Below, piece by piece: positions 32,038 to 40,861 of a stretch of DNA of 47,597 nt. Position 1 is the first letter of the stretch. Every line of letters begins with the position of its first letter. The notes beneath the pieces are model-generated. The model was not told the DNA's origin. It saw nothing but the letters and a program-made list of their open reading frames with translations, and did no database searches. Both the position numbers and the translations under genes were made by a program. This DNA is from Myxococcota bacterium (GTDB taxonomy: Bacteria; Myxococcota_A; UBA9160; UBA4427), in contig JAQWNI010000247.1 of NCBI GenBank assembly GCA_029268645.1, positions 1 through 47,597 on the forward strand, written 5' to 3'.

Positions 32038-34010
32038 TGCCCGATCATTTCCACTTTCTTCGCCCTATCTGGTTGTTGGCTGCCGGCCTGATCCCTGTGC
32101 TCTTCCTGTGGGCTCGACAGCAGGGGCGCTCGGCAGGTGCTTGGTCCCGAGTCTGTGATGCGGCCCTCTTGCCCCACCTCCTGGTGGGCGAGCGCAGCCG
32201 CGTCAGACGTTGGCCGGTCTGGGCCTTGGCGACCGCCTGGGGGGCGGCGTGCCTTGCGCTGGCGGGTCCAACCTGGGAGCAGTTGCCCCAGGCCGCCTAC
32301 AGTGAGCCAACCGATACGGTGGCCGTCTTGTCCCTGTCTCCGAGCATGCGGGAACGAGACGTCGCGCCGTCACGGCTCGAACGGGCGCGCTTTGAACTGC
32401 AAGACCTTCTGACCGAGGCAGAAGGCACCGTCGGTCTCGTCATCTTTTCCGAAGAAGCCTATGCGGTGACCCCGCTCACCGACGATGCGCGGGTCATCAC
32501 CGAAACGATTCCGGTTCTTGAGCCGAGGCTTATGCCCGGAAGAGGCGCTCGTTTGGACCGCGGAATCGAGGAGGCGTCCAGACTGCTCGACAACGCTCAA
32601 ACCGGTGAAGGGCGCATTGTTCTCGTGGTCGATCAAGCCGGCGAAAAACCAAGTGCGGCGATTGAAGCCGCCGAACGCGCCGCCGATGCGGGCTATACGG
32701 TTTCCGTCGTCGCGCTGACCGACCAAGACCGAGCCCTGCGCGAAGTGGCCGAAGCCGGTGGCGGGGTCTGGACCTTGCTTCGACCGGATGATTCGGACAT
32801 TCGTGAAGTCCTCATGGCCGGCACCGGCCTGCCCGGTGACCTGGGCAGCCTTCGCCGCAGCCAGGCAGAGGCGGATGTCTGGCGCGATATGGGAGCTTGG
32901 CTGGTTTTGATTCCCCTGGCTCTGGCGCCCTTGGCCTTTCGTCGAGGTTGGGTGGGGTCACTGATGCTCTTCGCCCTGCTTGGGACCGGAGGCGCACCGG
33001 CGCAGGCCGGCGTGGTGGACTGGTTCCGGACCGCCGATCAACAGGGCGCCGCCGCTTTTGAAGCCGGCGAGCACGACGAGGCGGCCCAACGCTTTGAAGA
33101 TCCGGAATGGCAGGCTGCGGCCCGCTATCGCGAAGCCAACTATGAAGCCGCCGTCGAGGCCCTCAGTGAATTGGACTCAGCCCGTGCGCAGTACAATCTC
33201 GGCAACGCCCTAGCGCGTTCAGGGAAACTCGAACAAGCCATCGCGGCCTATGACCAGGCACTCGAACAAGAGCCCTCCAACGAAGACGCCCAATTCAATC
33301 GCGACCTCGTTCAAGATCTCCTCGAGGACCAGCAAAATCAATCGCCTCCGCCTCAACCTGATTCGGAATCCAGCGAATCGGAGTCGGACCAGAATTCCCA
33401 AGACGAGTCCTCAGCGGGACAAGAAGAAAGTCAGGGGCAAGAGACTGCGTCCAACGAGGACTCTGCTTCATCTTCATCCGATGGCTCGTCGGGAGAGTCC
33501 TCTTCGAATGAGTCGGAGAAATCGTCATCGGAGTCCGCGCAAGCGGGCGACCCGTCCCCCGAAGAAGCGGGGGCTTCTGGCGAAAACTCGGAGCAGGCGC
33601 AACCGCAACCGGGCACCGAATCCGCCGCAGCCGAGCCTTCTGAGAACCAAACGGAGGAAGGTCTTCCGCAAAATAAAAATCAGAGACCGACCGATGGGAC
33701 CGAAATCGATCGGCCGACGCCCGCCTCCGAGATGGAAGGCGGTGAGTCCGATTCACCCGAAACCGAAGAGACCGGAACACGCCGAGCAGTGGCCGATGCC
33801 CTGCAACCGGCGGATGACGCGGCCAACCCCTCGGAATCGGCGGTGGCCGCCGCGCCCCCTGTCCAGCCCATGAGCGAGCGAGACCAGGAACTTGAGCAAC
33901 GTCTGAGCCAAGTCCCCGACGATCCAGGGGGGCTGCTCGCCGAAAAACTGCGCCGCCAGTACGCGCAGAAGCAGGGCCTGATACCGAGGAACCGAGGAGG
34001 AAGACGATGA
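32034..34010 (+). CDS. batB: VWA plus TPR membrane protein, BatB/BatC fusion, with altered MIDAS
   Basis: ATG 32034 overlaps the batA stop and has AGGAG upstream, giving 658 residues (the track's 31950 start runs into batA). Layout: two N-terminal helices, VWA domain (about 94-290), a helix (MGAWLVLIPLALAPLAFRRG) and another near LMLFALLGTGGAPAQA, TPR-like repeats (ARAQYNLGNALARSGKLEQA, IAAYDQALEQEPSNEDAQFN), then a long Ser/Glu/Gln-rich acidic stretch and a basic C-terminus. In the MIDAS motif the first Asp is Ser (VAVLSLSPSMRERD; Ser100), so metal binding is probably lost or weakened, unlike in batA. Confidence 0.9.
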   Translation: MMPDHFHFLRPIWLLAAGLIPVLFLWARQQGRSAGAWSRVCDAALLPHLLVGERSRVRRWPVWALATAWGAACLALAGPTWEQLPQAAYSEPTDTVAVLSLSPSMRERDVAPSRLERARFELQDLLTEAEGTVGLVIFSEEAYAVTPLTDDARVITETIPVLEPRLMPGRGARLDRGIEEASRLLDNAQTGEGRIVLVVDQAGEKPSAAIEAAERAADAGYTVSVVALTDQDRALREVAEAGGGVWTLLRPDDSDIREVLMAGTGLPGDLGSLRRSQAEADVWRDMGAWLVLIPLALAPLAFRRGWVGSLMLFALLGTGGAPAQAGVVDWFRTADQQGAAAFEAGEHDEAAQRFEDPEWQAAARYREANYEAAVEALSELDSARAQYNLGNALARSGKLEQAIAAYDQALEQEPSNEDAQFNRDLVQDLLEDQQNQSPPPQPDSESSESESDQNSQDESSAGQEESQGQETASNEDSASSSSDGSSGESSSNESEKSSSESAQAGDPSPEEAGASGENSEQAQPQPGTESAAAEPSENQTEEGLPQNKNQRPTDGTEIDRPTPASEMEGGESDSPETEETGTRRAVADALQPADDAANPSESAVAAAPPVQPMSERDQELEQRLSQVPDDPGGLLAEKLRRQYAQKQGLIPRNRGGRR

Positions 34011-35902
34011 TCCATCCCACACGCAAAAATGGACTGATCGGCTGGGGGATCGCCCTTGCGCTGCTGACCACCACCTCGGCGCAGGCCAGGGTCGATGCGC
34101 TGACCGACCGAAGCGAGGTCGCGCTCGGTGAACCGATTCGACTGATGCTTCAGGCCCGAGACGCCGCCTTGAACCAATCACCCGACTTGACGCCTCTTGA
34201 GGAAGACTTTGAGGTACTGGGCGTCTCTCGGGGTTCCCGGACCACGATCGTCAATGGACAGCGAGATGATCTCTTCGAATGGTCGATCACTCTACTACCC
34301 CGCGAAGTGGGCGATCAAGTCATTCCGGCTATTTCTTTCGGAGCAGAAAGCAGTGATCCGCTTCCGGTTTCTGTGGCGAGCGCTCAGCCGCTGAACCACC
34401 CGGTCCAGAGTACCGCGCCAGACAGCCTGGACGCCCGCCCGTCGGGCAACGGAACCCCTGTCACTCTGTCGGCTCGCATCGATGAATCGGATCCGTTCGT
34501 TCAAGAACAGGTGATCTTAACCGTCCGTCTCGAATCCATGATCCCGATCACCGAGGGACAGATCGCCGAACCCCAGGTGGAAGGAGCCTTGGTTGAGCGC
34601 ATCGGAGAGGACCAGCAGGGTTCAAGTGATGTCGACGGACGTTCGGTGAACTGGGTCGAGCGGCGGTATGCGCTCTTTCCCCAGCAGAGCGGGCCGATGG
34701 TCGTCGAGCCGATTGCGTTCGACGGTATCACCCCGCTCCCTGCGACCGCACGGAGCAGACCTTCACGCCGGAGCGGGCTCCGCTCCCGGCTCGATGCCTT
34801 GATGGGCTCCTCCCCCTTTGCGGATTCCTTTTTCGATCAATCCATCATGGACGATTTTTTCGGTGGGTCTTTCGGCGGTGCTTTCGGTCCCCGAGGCCAA
34901 GCCGTCCGGGCATCCACCGATCGAGTCGTGCTGAATGTTCAACCTCGGGCCGATTCGGCCCACGGCGAACGCTGGTTGCCCGCACAAGACCTCGCCATTG
35001 TGGAATTGTGGGAGGAGGGACAAGCGCAGCCGCCGAGTCTCCGTGTGGGGGAACCCGTCGAGCGCATCGTGGCGCTGCGTGCGCGCGGGGTCACCGCCAC
35101 ACAGTTGCCGGAACCCGTGCTGCGAGAGGCGGAGGGCTTTAAGCAATACAACCAACCTGCACGCACCGACACCGCCGAGGAAAACGGCGAAATGGTTGCG
35201 ATCCGCGCGCTGCCCTCAACCCTGATTCCAACCGAGCCCGGTGAATACACGCTGCCCCCGGTAGCCGTCACCTGGTGGGATACCGATGAAGACATCGAGA
35301 AGACCACGACCTTGCCCGCCCGCACGGTTGAAGTCCTGCCCGCGACGGGTGAAGCCCTGGAAGCCCGGGTGGCCCCACCGACCCTGGGCGGGCCCGTTGC
35401 GCCCAACGACGGAACACCCCTCGGACCCGTCGAACAGACCCGAACCGCGGAGACCCTCGACTTGGAGCTCTGGGGTCTGGGCGGCCTCGGTGCATTTTTT
35501 CTGATCGGATGGGGCGGCTGGTGGGTCGCTCACCGACGCCAGGCAACCCCCGCTGCGGGCTGGCGGGTCCGTCGTAGGGCAATCCGTCACAGCGAGAAGA
35601 CGTTGGCAGAGGCCTGTCGCAACGGGAATCCGCTCGCCGCCGAAGCCGCTTTGGTGGACCTCGGCCGGCGGCTCTGGCCGGAAGCCTCCATCGCGTCCAC
35701 CCGCGACTTGGCCCTTCATCTCGAGGATGATGAACTGGAAACGGAGATCACGCTGCTACTCTCCGCTCGTTATGCTGCCGAAAAAGAGGCTTGGAATGGA
35801 GACTCGCTGTGGGCCGCTTGGCGTCTGGCGCGCCGCAGGGCAAAGCCCCGAGCGCGCAAGGCGAGCTTCGTCCCCCTACCCGCCCTGCATCCCGAGTCGT
35901 GA
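34007..35902 (+). CDS. batD: BatD family protein
   Basis: The 631-residue protein has a signal peptide (GWGIALALLTTTSAQA), then repeated beta-sandwich domains typical of BatD (ALTDRSEVALGEPIRLML, DDLFEWSITLLPREVGDQV, VNWVERRYALFPQQSGPMVV), a Gly/Phe-rich loop (DDFFGGSFGGAFGPRGQ), further strands (ALPSTLIPTEPGEYTLPPVAV) and a late membrane helix (GLGGLGAFFLIGWGGWWVAH) followed by a cytoplasmic helical tail. BatD is thought to be the periplasmic adhesion-like partner of the VWA proteins. It overlaps batB by ATGA and closes the operon. Confidence 0.92.
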   Translation: MIHPTRKNGLIGWGIALALLTTTSAQARVDALTDRSEVALGEPIRLMLQARDAALNQSPDLTPLEEDFEVLGVSRGSRTTIVNGQRDDLFEWSITLLPREVGDQVIPAISFGAESSDPLPVSVASAQPLNHPVQSTAPDSLDARPSGNGTPVTLSARIDESDPFVQEQVILTVRLESMIPITEGQIAEPQVEGALVERIGEDQQGSSDVDGRSVNWVERRYALFPQQSGPMVVEPIAFDGITPLPATARSRPSRRSGLRSRLDALMGSSPFADSFFDQSIMDDFFGGSFGGAFGPRGQAVRASTDRVVLNVQPRADSAHGERWLPAQDLAIVELWEEGQAQPPSLRVGEPVERIVALRARGVTATQLPEPVLREAEGFKQYNQPARTDTAEENGEMVAIRALPSTLIPTEPGEYTLPPVAVTWWDTDEDIEKTTTLPARTVEVLPATGEALEARVAPPTLGGPVAPNDGTPLGPVEQTRTAETLDLELWGLGGLGAFFLIGWGGWWVAHRRQATPAAGWRVRRRAIRHSEKTLAEACRNGNPLAAEAALVDLGRRLWPEASIASTRDLALHLEDDELETEITLLLSARYAAEKEAWNGDSLWAAWRLARRRAKPRARKASFVPLPALHPES

Positions 35903-35977
35903 CGAGGATTCGGGTCGGGGCCGAGGTGGCCTTGGCCCGATCCCCGAGCCAACACGACGGATGGGAGCCAGACATCG

Positions 35978-36658
35978 ATGAGGCTGCTGCTCGTCGAAGA
36001 CGACCGCATCAGTGCCGACTACTTGGTCAAAGCTCTCGGCGAAAGCGGCCATGTCGTCGATCCGATCTCAGACGGCGCCAAAGGACTCGAACGGGCTAAG
36101 AGTGAAGATTACGACCTCTTGATCGTGGACCGCATGCTACCCGGACTCGATGGTCTCTCACTGATCGAAAAACTCCGCCAATCCGGTGACGACACGCCGG
36201 TCCTGATCGTCAGCGCGCTGGGTGAAGTCGATGATCGCGTTCGCGGTCTGCGGGCCGGTGGCGACGATTATCTCGTCAAGCCTTTTGCCTTCGCGGAACT
36301 CCTCGCCCGGCTCGAAGCGCTGGCGCGGCGGCCGCGGGGAGGCGCGTCCACGCCGAATCGGCTTTCCCTTGCCGACCTCGAACTCGACATTCTTTCGCGC
36401 ACCGTAAAGCGGGGCGACCAAAAAATCGAACTGAAACCCCGCGAATATCAGATCCTTGAATATCTGATGCGCCACACCGGGCACGTGGTCACCCGCACCA
36501 TGTTGCTTGAGGCCGTCTGGGACTACCACTTCGACCCGGAAACAAACGTCATCGATGTGCACATCTCACGCCTGAGGCAAAAGATCGACAAGGGCTTTGA
36601 TCCCCCGCTGCTTCAAACCGTGCGGGGAGCGGGGTACGTGCTTCGTGAGCCAGACTGA
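35978..36658 (+). CDS. OmpR/PhoB-type response regulator
   Basis: The 226-residue protein has a receiver domain (LLLVEDD acidic pair, phospho-acceptor Asp51 in DLLIVDRMLPGLDG, Ser79, Lys101 in DDYLVKPFAF) and a winged-helix effector domain (KPREYQILEYLMRHTGHVVT, ETNVIDVHISRLRQKID, LQTVRGAGYVLRE). It pairs with the overlapping kinase gene. It begins 75 bases after batD on the same strand, so it may share the bat transcript or respond to the same envelope signal. Confidence 0.95.
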   Translation: MRLLLVEDDRISADYLVKALGESGHVVDPISDGAKGLERAKSEDYDLLIVDRMLPGLDGLSLIEKLRQSGDDTPVLIVSALGEVDDRVRGLRAGGDDYLVKPFAFAELLARLEALARRPRGGASTPNRLSLADLELDILSRTVKRGDQKIELKPREYQILEYLMRHTGHVVTRTMLLEAVWDYHFDPETNVIDVHISRLRQKIDKGFDPPLLQTVRGAGYVLREPD

Positions 36659-38009
36659 AAGTCGGCCGCGCATCCGGTCCCGTCTGACCTTAGCCACCAC
36701 TTCACTGGTGCTCGCGGTGAGCGCAGCCGTTGGGGGTGGCCTGCTGATCTGGACCACGGAATCCACCGAAGACCAGCTCGACGAGGAGCTGCGGATCGAG
36801 CTCGCGGATCTCGCGGGACAGAGTCTTCCCAATCACCACGAAGGCCTCTCCGCCGAGCTTGATCGCCGGATGGAAGCGGCCCACGGCGGGGGGATCTACC
36901 TGTACGCGGAATCCTCTTCTCGGATGATCGTTGGATCTTGGCCGCGCTGGCCCAACGAACTAGGAATAGGTCGCGAGGCCCAAACCGTCACCCTGCCTCA
37001 GACTCGAAAATTCGCAGTGCAGCGATCCGTGCGCATCGTGGCCAGGGACCTTCCGGATGGACGCCGATTGGCCGTCGGTCGAGATGTCACCGAACGCGAA
37101 CGGCTCCGAAACACACTGGTCTGGGCCGGGGGGGGTGCACTGGCCGTCGCCCTTCTCCTAGGCATTGGCGGCGGCCTCGCAGTCAGCCGCGGTCTGCTCG
37201 GTCGGGTCGAACGCATGAATGAAACGATCTTGCGCATTCTTCACAGCGGCCGGCGCGAGCGAGTTCCGACACACGCACCTCCCGACGAGTTTGATGCCCT
37301 CGCCGATCACTTCAATCAACTGCTGGACGAAAACGAGGCGCTCATCGACCGCATGCGGGAGGTGACCAACGAGGTCGCCCACGACCTACGCACGCCCCTG
37401 GCCCATGTGCGAACTCGGATTGAGGCAGCCCTCGCCGCCGGAACCGAGGTCGAATCCGATCTTCTCGTCGACCTGCGACAAGATGTCGACCGGATTCTCG
37501 AAACCTTCAACGCACTGCTGCGCATTGCCCAGATCGAGACCGGCCGGGCCCGGGAAGAAATGCAGCCCGTCGACCTCTCTCAGATCGCCCTTGATGTCTG
37601 CGAACTCTATGAGCCCGCTGCCGAAGAAGCCGGATTAGAGCTCATTCAGCAAATCGAAGGCGGGGTGCGAGTGATGGGACATACCCACTTACTCGCCCAA
37701 GCCATGACGAACTTGATCGAAAATGCCCTCAAATATGCCGGGCAAGGCGCAGTGACCGTTTCTCTTGAGCACACCGCCGAGGGCGCGAAGCTCGCCGTCC
37801 GCGACCATGGACCCGGCATTGCGGCAGCGGACCGCACCCGTGCACTCCAACGCTTTGCCCGACTTGAGGCATCCCGGAGCCGACCCGGCGCGGGCCTTGG
37901 CCTTTCTTTAGTCGCCGCGGTGGCAGAACTCCACGAAGCCTCCCTCGTGCTAGAAGATGCAGCACCGGGACTTCGAGTCGTCATCGGACTCAAAAGCAGA
38001 CTCGACTGA
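36645..38009 (+). CDS. Sensor histidine kinase
   Basis: I place the start at GTG 36645, overlapping the regulator gene by 14 bases, giving 454 residues; the longer track frame lies inside the regulator's wing domain. Layout: helix (ATTSLVLAVSAAVGGGLLIW), periplasmic sensor of about 120 residues with no recognised fold, second helix (GGGALAVALLLGIGGGLAV), HAMP (VERMNETILRILHSGRRERV), HisKA (EVAHDLRTPLAHVRTRIEAA with His246), and HATPase (NLIENALKYAGQG, VRDHGPGIAAADR, GAGLGLSLVAAVAELH). Input signal unknown. Confidence 0.93.
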   Translation: MSQTESRPRIRSRLTLATTSLVLAVSAAVGGGLLIWTTESTEDQLDEELRIELADLAGQSLPNHHEGLSAELDRRMEAAHGGGIYLYAESSSRMIVGSWPRWPNELGIGREAQTVTLPQTRKFAVQRSVRIVARDLPDGRRLAVGRDVTERERLRNTLVWAGGGALAVALLLGIGGGLAVSRGLLGRVERMNETILRILHSGRRERVPTHAPPDEFDALADHFNQLLDENEALIDRMREVTNEVAHDLRTPLAHVRTRIEAALAAGTEVESDLLVDLRQDVDRILETFNALLRIAQIETGRAREEMQPVDLSQIALDVCELYEPAAEEAGLELIQQIEGGVRVMGHTHLLAQAMTNLIENALKYAGQGAVTVSLEHTAEGAKLAVRDHGPGIAAADRTRALQRFARLEASRSRPGAGLGLSLVAAVAELHEASLVLEDAAPGLRVVIGLKSRLD

Positions 38010-38014
38010 AGGGT

Positions 38015-38046
38015 GCGACCGAAGCCCCCGGGGCTTCCGGGGTCGC
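38015..38046. terminator. Two-tier GC hairpin after the kinase gene
   Basis: GCGACC/GGTCGC encloses GAAGCC-CCCGG-GGCTTC, giving a strong stacked hairpin five bases after the kinase stop and 28 bases before the end of the convergent minus-strand gene. Lacks a T-run, but position and stability suggest termination in both directions. Confidence 0.5.
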
Positions 38047-38073
38047 GCATCCCACTCCCCGACGAGGGCCGAC

Positions 38074-38373
38074 TTATCGCTCTTGCTCAGGATCTTCTTC
38101 GCGGTCGCCGCCACTCGTGATGGGCTCGGGAGGAGCTTCGTCGCCGTGACACATCCCAATTTCGCCCCAGGCACCGGCTTCACAGCGTAGACGCTGACTG
38201 CCTTGACACATCACCGTGCCCGACTCGTAGAGCCCGCGGTTGTACGCACACCGACCGTCATCGAACGCGTGGGCCTGAGGACTCAAGCCCAGTTCCACAA
38301 AGAGCAGAAGGCTCAAAGCCCATAGCCCCACAGCCAGCCCACCGAAGCCCGTTGCGCGAAATCGTTTCTGCAT
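38074..38373 (-). CDS. Small secreted protein with four cysteines
   Basis: The 99-residue product has a signal peptide (WALSLLLFVELGLSPQAHA) and a short mature domain with four Cys: CAYNRGLYESGTVMC, then QRLRC and GEIGMC. The C-x-Y-N/D-x-x-x-Y-x-x-G-x pattern followed by a Cys and a G-x-W resembles DUF1496-like periplasmic proteins, but I am not certain. The tail is acidic and probably disordered (GGDREEDPEQER). Two disulfides are likely. No operon partner; it lies 99 bases downstream of mtfA on the same strand. The start has GGAGGATCGAT upstream. Confidence 0.7.
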   Translation of the reverse strand: MQKRFRATGFGGLAVGLWALSLLLFVELGLSPQAHAFDDGRCAYNRGLYESGTVMCQGSQRLRCEAGAWGEIGMCHGDEAPPEPITSGGDREEDPEQER

Positions 38374-38472
38374 ATCGATCCTCCGGACCGAAAAGATACG
38401 CCAGGTTCAGCGCAGTCTCGGTCGATGCTTTCCCTAAAGATACGAGGCCAGCCCGAATCCGGAAAGTGCCGG

Positions 38473-39264
38473 TCAGGACGGCCGCTGGGAAGGCCGCGCC
38501 GCCGGGTCTTGACCATAGAAATCCTGCAGCACCGCGTAGAGGTCAGGCTCTTGCTTCTTCATCTGACGGGACTGATCGAAGAAAAATTCCGTCGCCACGG
38601 CAAAAAATTCCGCCTCATTGGTGGCCCCATACGCATCAAGAAACGAGCCCTGGCCGCGCTGCACCTTGTCCCGAAGTTTTTCAAAAGCTTCCCCACATAC
38701 ATGGGCCCAGCGTTCTGTTTCTGCTCGACTGCCCAAGATCGGCGTTCCATCGGCTGCGCCGTCCAACATATCGAGCTTGTGGGCAAACTCATGATAGACC
38801 ACGTCATGACCCTGTTCTGGATGGCGGGCGTTTTGCTTCACGCGATCCCAAACCAGCAAAATCGGACCGCCCAAATGAGCTTCACCCAAAATGGGAATTC
38901 CCGCCGCCGGGACCACCCCCGGAATCGTAAAATGGCTCAGCGTTCTTTCCGGAGTCACAATCGTGGTTGGGTAAACGAGAATCGATTGAACGTTTCGAAA
39001 GTATTGGTGGGGACGCCCCAATACCAAGAGTCCGGCTTGGGCGGAAATCGTGACGCGAATCTCGTCATTCAGTTCAAGCCCGCCGCAGCCTTCCCAGTTT
39101 TTTTCCGCCACAAATACTTGGATGAAGTCACGTAACCGACTTTGCTCATCGGCGTTGAGCTGAGTCGAGTGAGGCACATTGCGCGAAAGAATTGCGGCCC
39201 ATTCTTCCGGAAAGGGCTGTTGCGTTATCCGCCGTCGCCGCCGATCACGAAGCCAGTGAATCAA
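38473..39264 (-). CDS. mtfA: MtfA-like zinc metallopeptidase (DUF980)
   Basis: The 263-residue protein matches MtfA: PEEWAAILSRNVPHSTQLNA at the start, SILVYPTTI in the middle, the zinc motif VVYHEFAHKLDMLDGAADG (His158, Glu159, His162) and the downstream Glu in TNEAEFFAVATEFFF. E. coli MtfA is a cytoplasmic aminopeptidase that binds the repressor Mlc. The start is TTG with an excellent AAGGAGGG six bases upstream. A strong hairpin lies between it and the FKBP gene upstream, so it may have its own promoter or be attenuated. Confidence 0.93.
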   Translation of the reverse strand: MIHWLRDRRRRRITQQPFPEEWAAILSRNVPHSTQLNADEQSRLRDFIQVFVAEKNWEGCGGLELNDEIRVTISAQAGLLVLGRPHQYFRNVQSILVYPTTIVTPERTLSHFTIPGVVPAAGIPILGEAHLGGPILLVWDRVKQNARHPEQGHDVVYHEFAHKLDMLDGAADGTPILGSRAETERWAHVCGEAFEKLRDKVQRGQGSFLDAYGATNEAEFFAVATEFFFDQSRQMKKQEPDLYAVLQDFYGQDPAARPSQRPS

Positions 39265-39296
39265 GAGGACCCTCCTTCTTTATCCCCCAATGGGGA

Positions 39297-39325
39297 GCCC
39301 CGGGAGTCATTTAGACTCCCGGGGC
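39297..39325. terminator. Perfect 12-bp hairpin between fkpA-like and mtfA genes
   Basis: GCCCCGGGAGTC-ATTTA-GACTCCCGGGGC is an uninterrupted 12-bp inverted repeat with a five-base loop, 79 bases past the FKBP stop and 33 bases before the mtfA start. No T-run follows on the minus strand. It can end the FKBP message, or stabilise a 3' end; being close to mtfA it could also influence that gene. Confidence 0.6.
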
Positions 39326-39403
39326 GGGGGGAGGACCGATGATTAACTCGCTCATCGATCCCGGGCAAGGCGGTGGGGGGACCGCCTGTCGGGGCTCTCT
39401 GGT

Positions 39404-40114
39404 TCAGCCAACAGAGACCAGTTCGATTTCAAAAACCACCGTCTCGCCGGGCTGCACGACACCTGCGGCTCCAGATTCCCCGAAAGCCAATTCGGGGGGC
39501 AGAACAACTTGCCATTTCGAACCGACGGGCATCTGGCTAAAAACTTCGGTCCAACCAGGAAGTCCGGCATCCACCGGAATCGTCACGGGCTCATTGCGCG
39601 ACCAAGTTGAATCGATTTCTCGGCCGTCCAAGGCGGTACCACGGTAATGAAAAGTCACCACTGACTCGCCTCCGGGCACCTCTCCCTGCCCCTCGGACAA
39701 CACTTTGTATTGGAGGCCGGTTTCTGTCGTCACCACCGCCGGATCCTTGGCAAACTCGGCCCGAAAAGCCTCTCCCTGAGCCCGGTTCGACTGGGCCATT
39801 TGCTCGAACTGCTGCTGGGCCTCTGCCATGCGCTGCTCATCGTAACGCTCAAGGGCTGCGGCCATTTGCTCAACGCTCAAAGCCAAATCGTCACTCTTCA
39901 TGGCATCGGCGAAACCCGCCATAAAGGCGGCTTGGTCAATGCCCTGAAGCCCTGCCGAAGCCTGCTGGGCGACGGCCACCCCAAGGCTGTAACTCTCCTG
40001 GGCGTCCTCGCTCGTGAGTGCGGTGGTCACTGTGGCATTGGTTTGACTGCAGCCCAGGAGGGCCGCAATTCCCACCGCGGCGGCCGCGGTTCCCGTTCGT
40101 GCGATTCGTTTCAT
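39404..40114 (-). CDS. FKBP-type peptidyl-prolyl isomerase lipoprotein
   Basis: ATG 40114 is chosen because GAGGAG lies eight bases upstream and a signal peptide follows (AAAAVGIAALLGCSQ, lipid Cys22); 236 residues. An N-terminal FkpA/Mip-like dimerisation region (QESYSLGVAVAQQASAGLQG, a long helix EQMAAALERYDEQRMAEAQQ) precedes the FKBP domain (GLQYKVLSEGQG, VTFHYRGTALDGREIDSTW, GWTEVFSQMPVGSKWQVVLP, ELAFGESGAAGVVQPGETVV). It should assist folding of envelope proteins in the periplasm as an outer-membrane-anchored dimer. Transcribed alone. Confidence 0.93.
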   Translation of the reverse strand: MKRIARTGTAAAAVGIAALLGCSQTNATVTTALTSEDAQESYSLGVAVAQQASAGLQGIDQAAFMAGFADAMKSDDLALSVEQMAAALERYDEQRMAEAQQQFEQMAQSNRAQGEAFRAEFAKDPAVVTTETGLQYKVLSEGQGEVPGGESVVTFHYRGTALDGREIDSTWSRNEPVTIPVDAGLPGWTEVFSQMPVGSKWQVVLPPELAFGESGAAGVVQPGETVVFEIELVSVG

Positions 40115-40861
40115 GATCTTTTCTCCTCTTGGGTTCGCGCCGGCGCCCTCGCCTGGCCACGATTCATCTTTTTTGGCGATCGATGAACGAGGGAAAGATA
40201 TGAATCGGACTTCACGGCAATCTGTCTGGAACATGAACTTTTGTCCATGTCGAGAAGCCGGTGAAGGCGCCGATTACATGCTTGAGAAATCGCGCCCTGC
40301 AGCCAAAAGCCCGCTTGGGAGGTCTTTACCTCGGATTCGGAAATCAGTAGAAAGACGGATTCGAGCAAGCGATCCGAAGCTCGAATCGCAGGCCGTTCTT
40401 AAGACGGGGGGAACGACTTCGGGGGCCAACTTTGGAAGACGGCCACGCGTCGAAGAAAACAACCCTTGAACTGCAAGAACATCTCGAAAAAGCGGGGGGC
40501 CGAAACAAATGGGAGGATCTAATCACGGGTCGCAGAGCCCGTAGTAACGCGTAGACACTCGTACATTCGACGAGGGGTTTGCGTGGAAGCTCGAGCGCCG
40601 ACCGCACTAAGAAGAGCGGAATTACGGAGAATCCCTGCTTTTTTTCGCGCTCCGTTTCCCAATTTATTCGCGAAAAAATGCATGAAATTGCTTAGCGTAT
40701 TCAAGTGCGCTGCATATCAACTGATGAGCGCACACTCGGCTGGCTCTCCCTGAATCGCTCTTTCCACCTGGCTTCTCATCGCTGCTCTCGTAAACGGCTC
40801 CGATCTGTCCTTGGCCGACATCCGATTGGATCGACCCAAAGTCACATAGGGGGAGAGAGCG
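40115..40861. other. 747-base region without a convincing gene, upstream of the PEP-CTERM gene
   Basis: Only short overlapping ORFs occur. One plus-strand frame from ATG 40200 (89 codons, GAGGG six bases upstream, basic, no recognisable motif) is the best candidate but is not supported otherwise. The right half (about 40630-40720) is AT-richer than the surroundings and probably holds the promoter of the surface-protein gene. Small dyads (ACGGG...CCCGT near 40530, CTCGT...ACGAG near 40560) hint at a structured leader. No known riboswitch consensus was recognised. Confidence 0.4.

Noticed and set aside
40113-40469. 118-codon ORF overlapping the FKBP start
   Set aside because: Begins inside the ribosome binding region of the FKBP gene on the other strand and has no recognised domain; the shorter frame from 40200 has a Shine-Dalgarno but no other support.
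40575-40600. Possible sigma-54 site (GG-N10-GC) upstream of the PEP-CTERM gene
   Set aside because: TGGAAG-N5-GCGC matches only the GG and GC core, and lies nearly 280 bases upstream; such matches are expected by chance.
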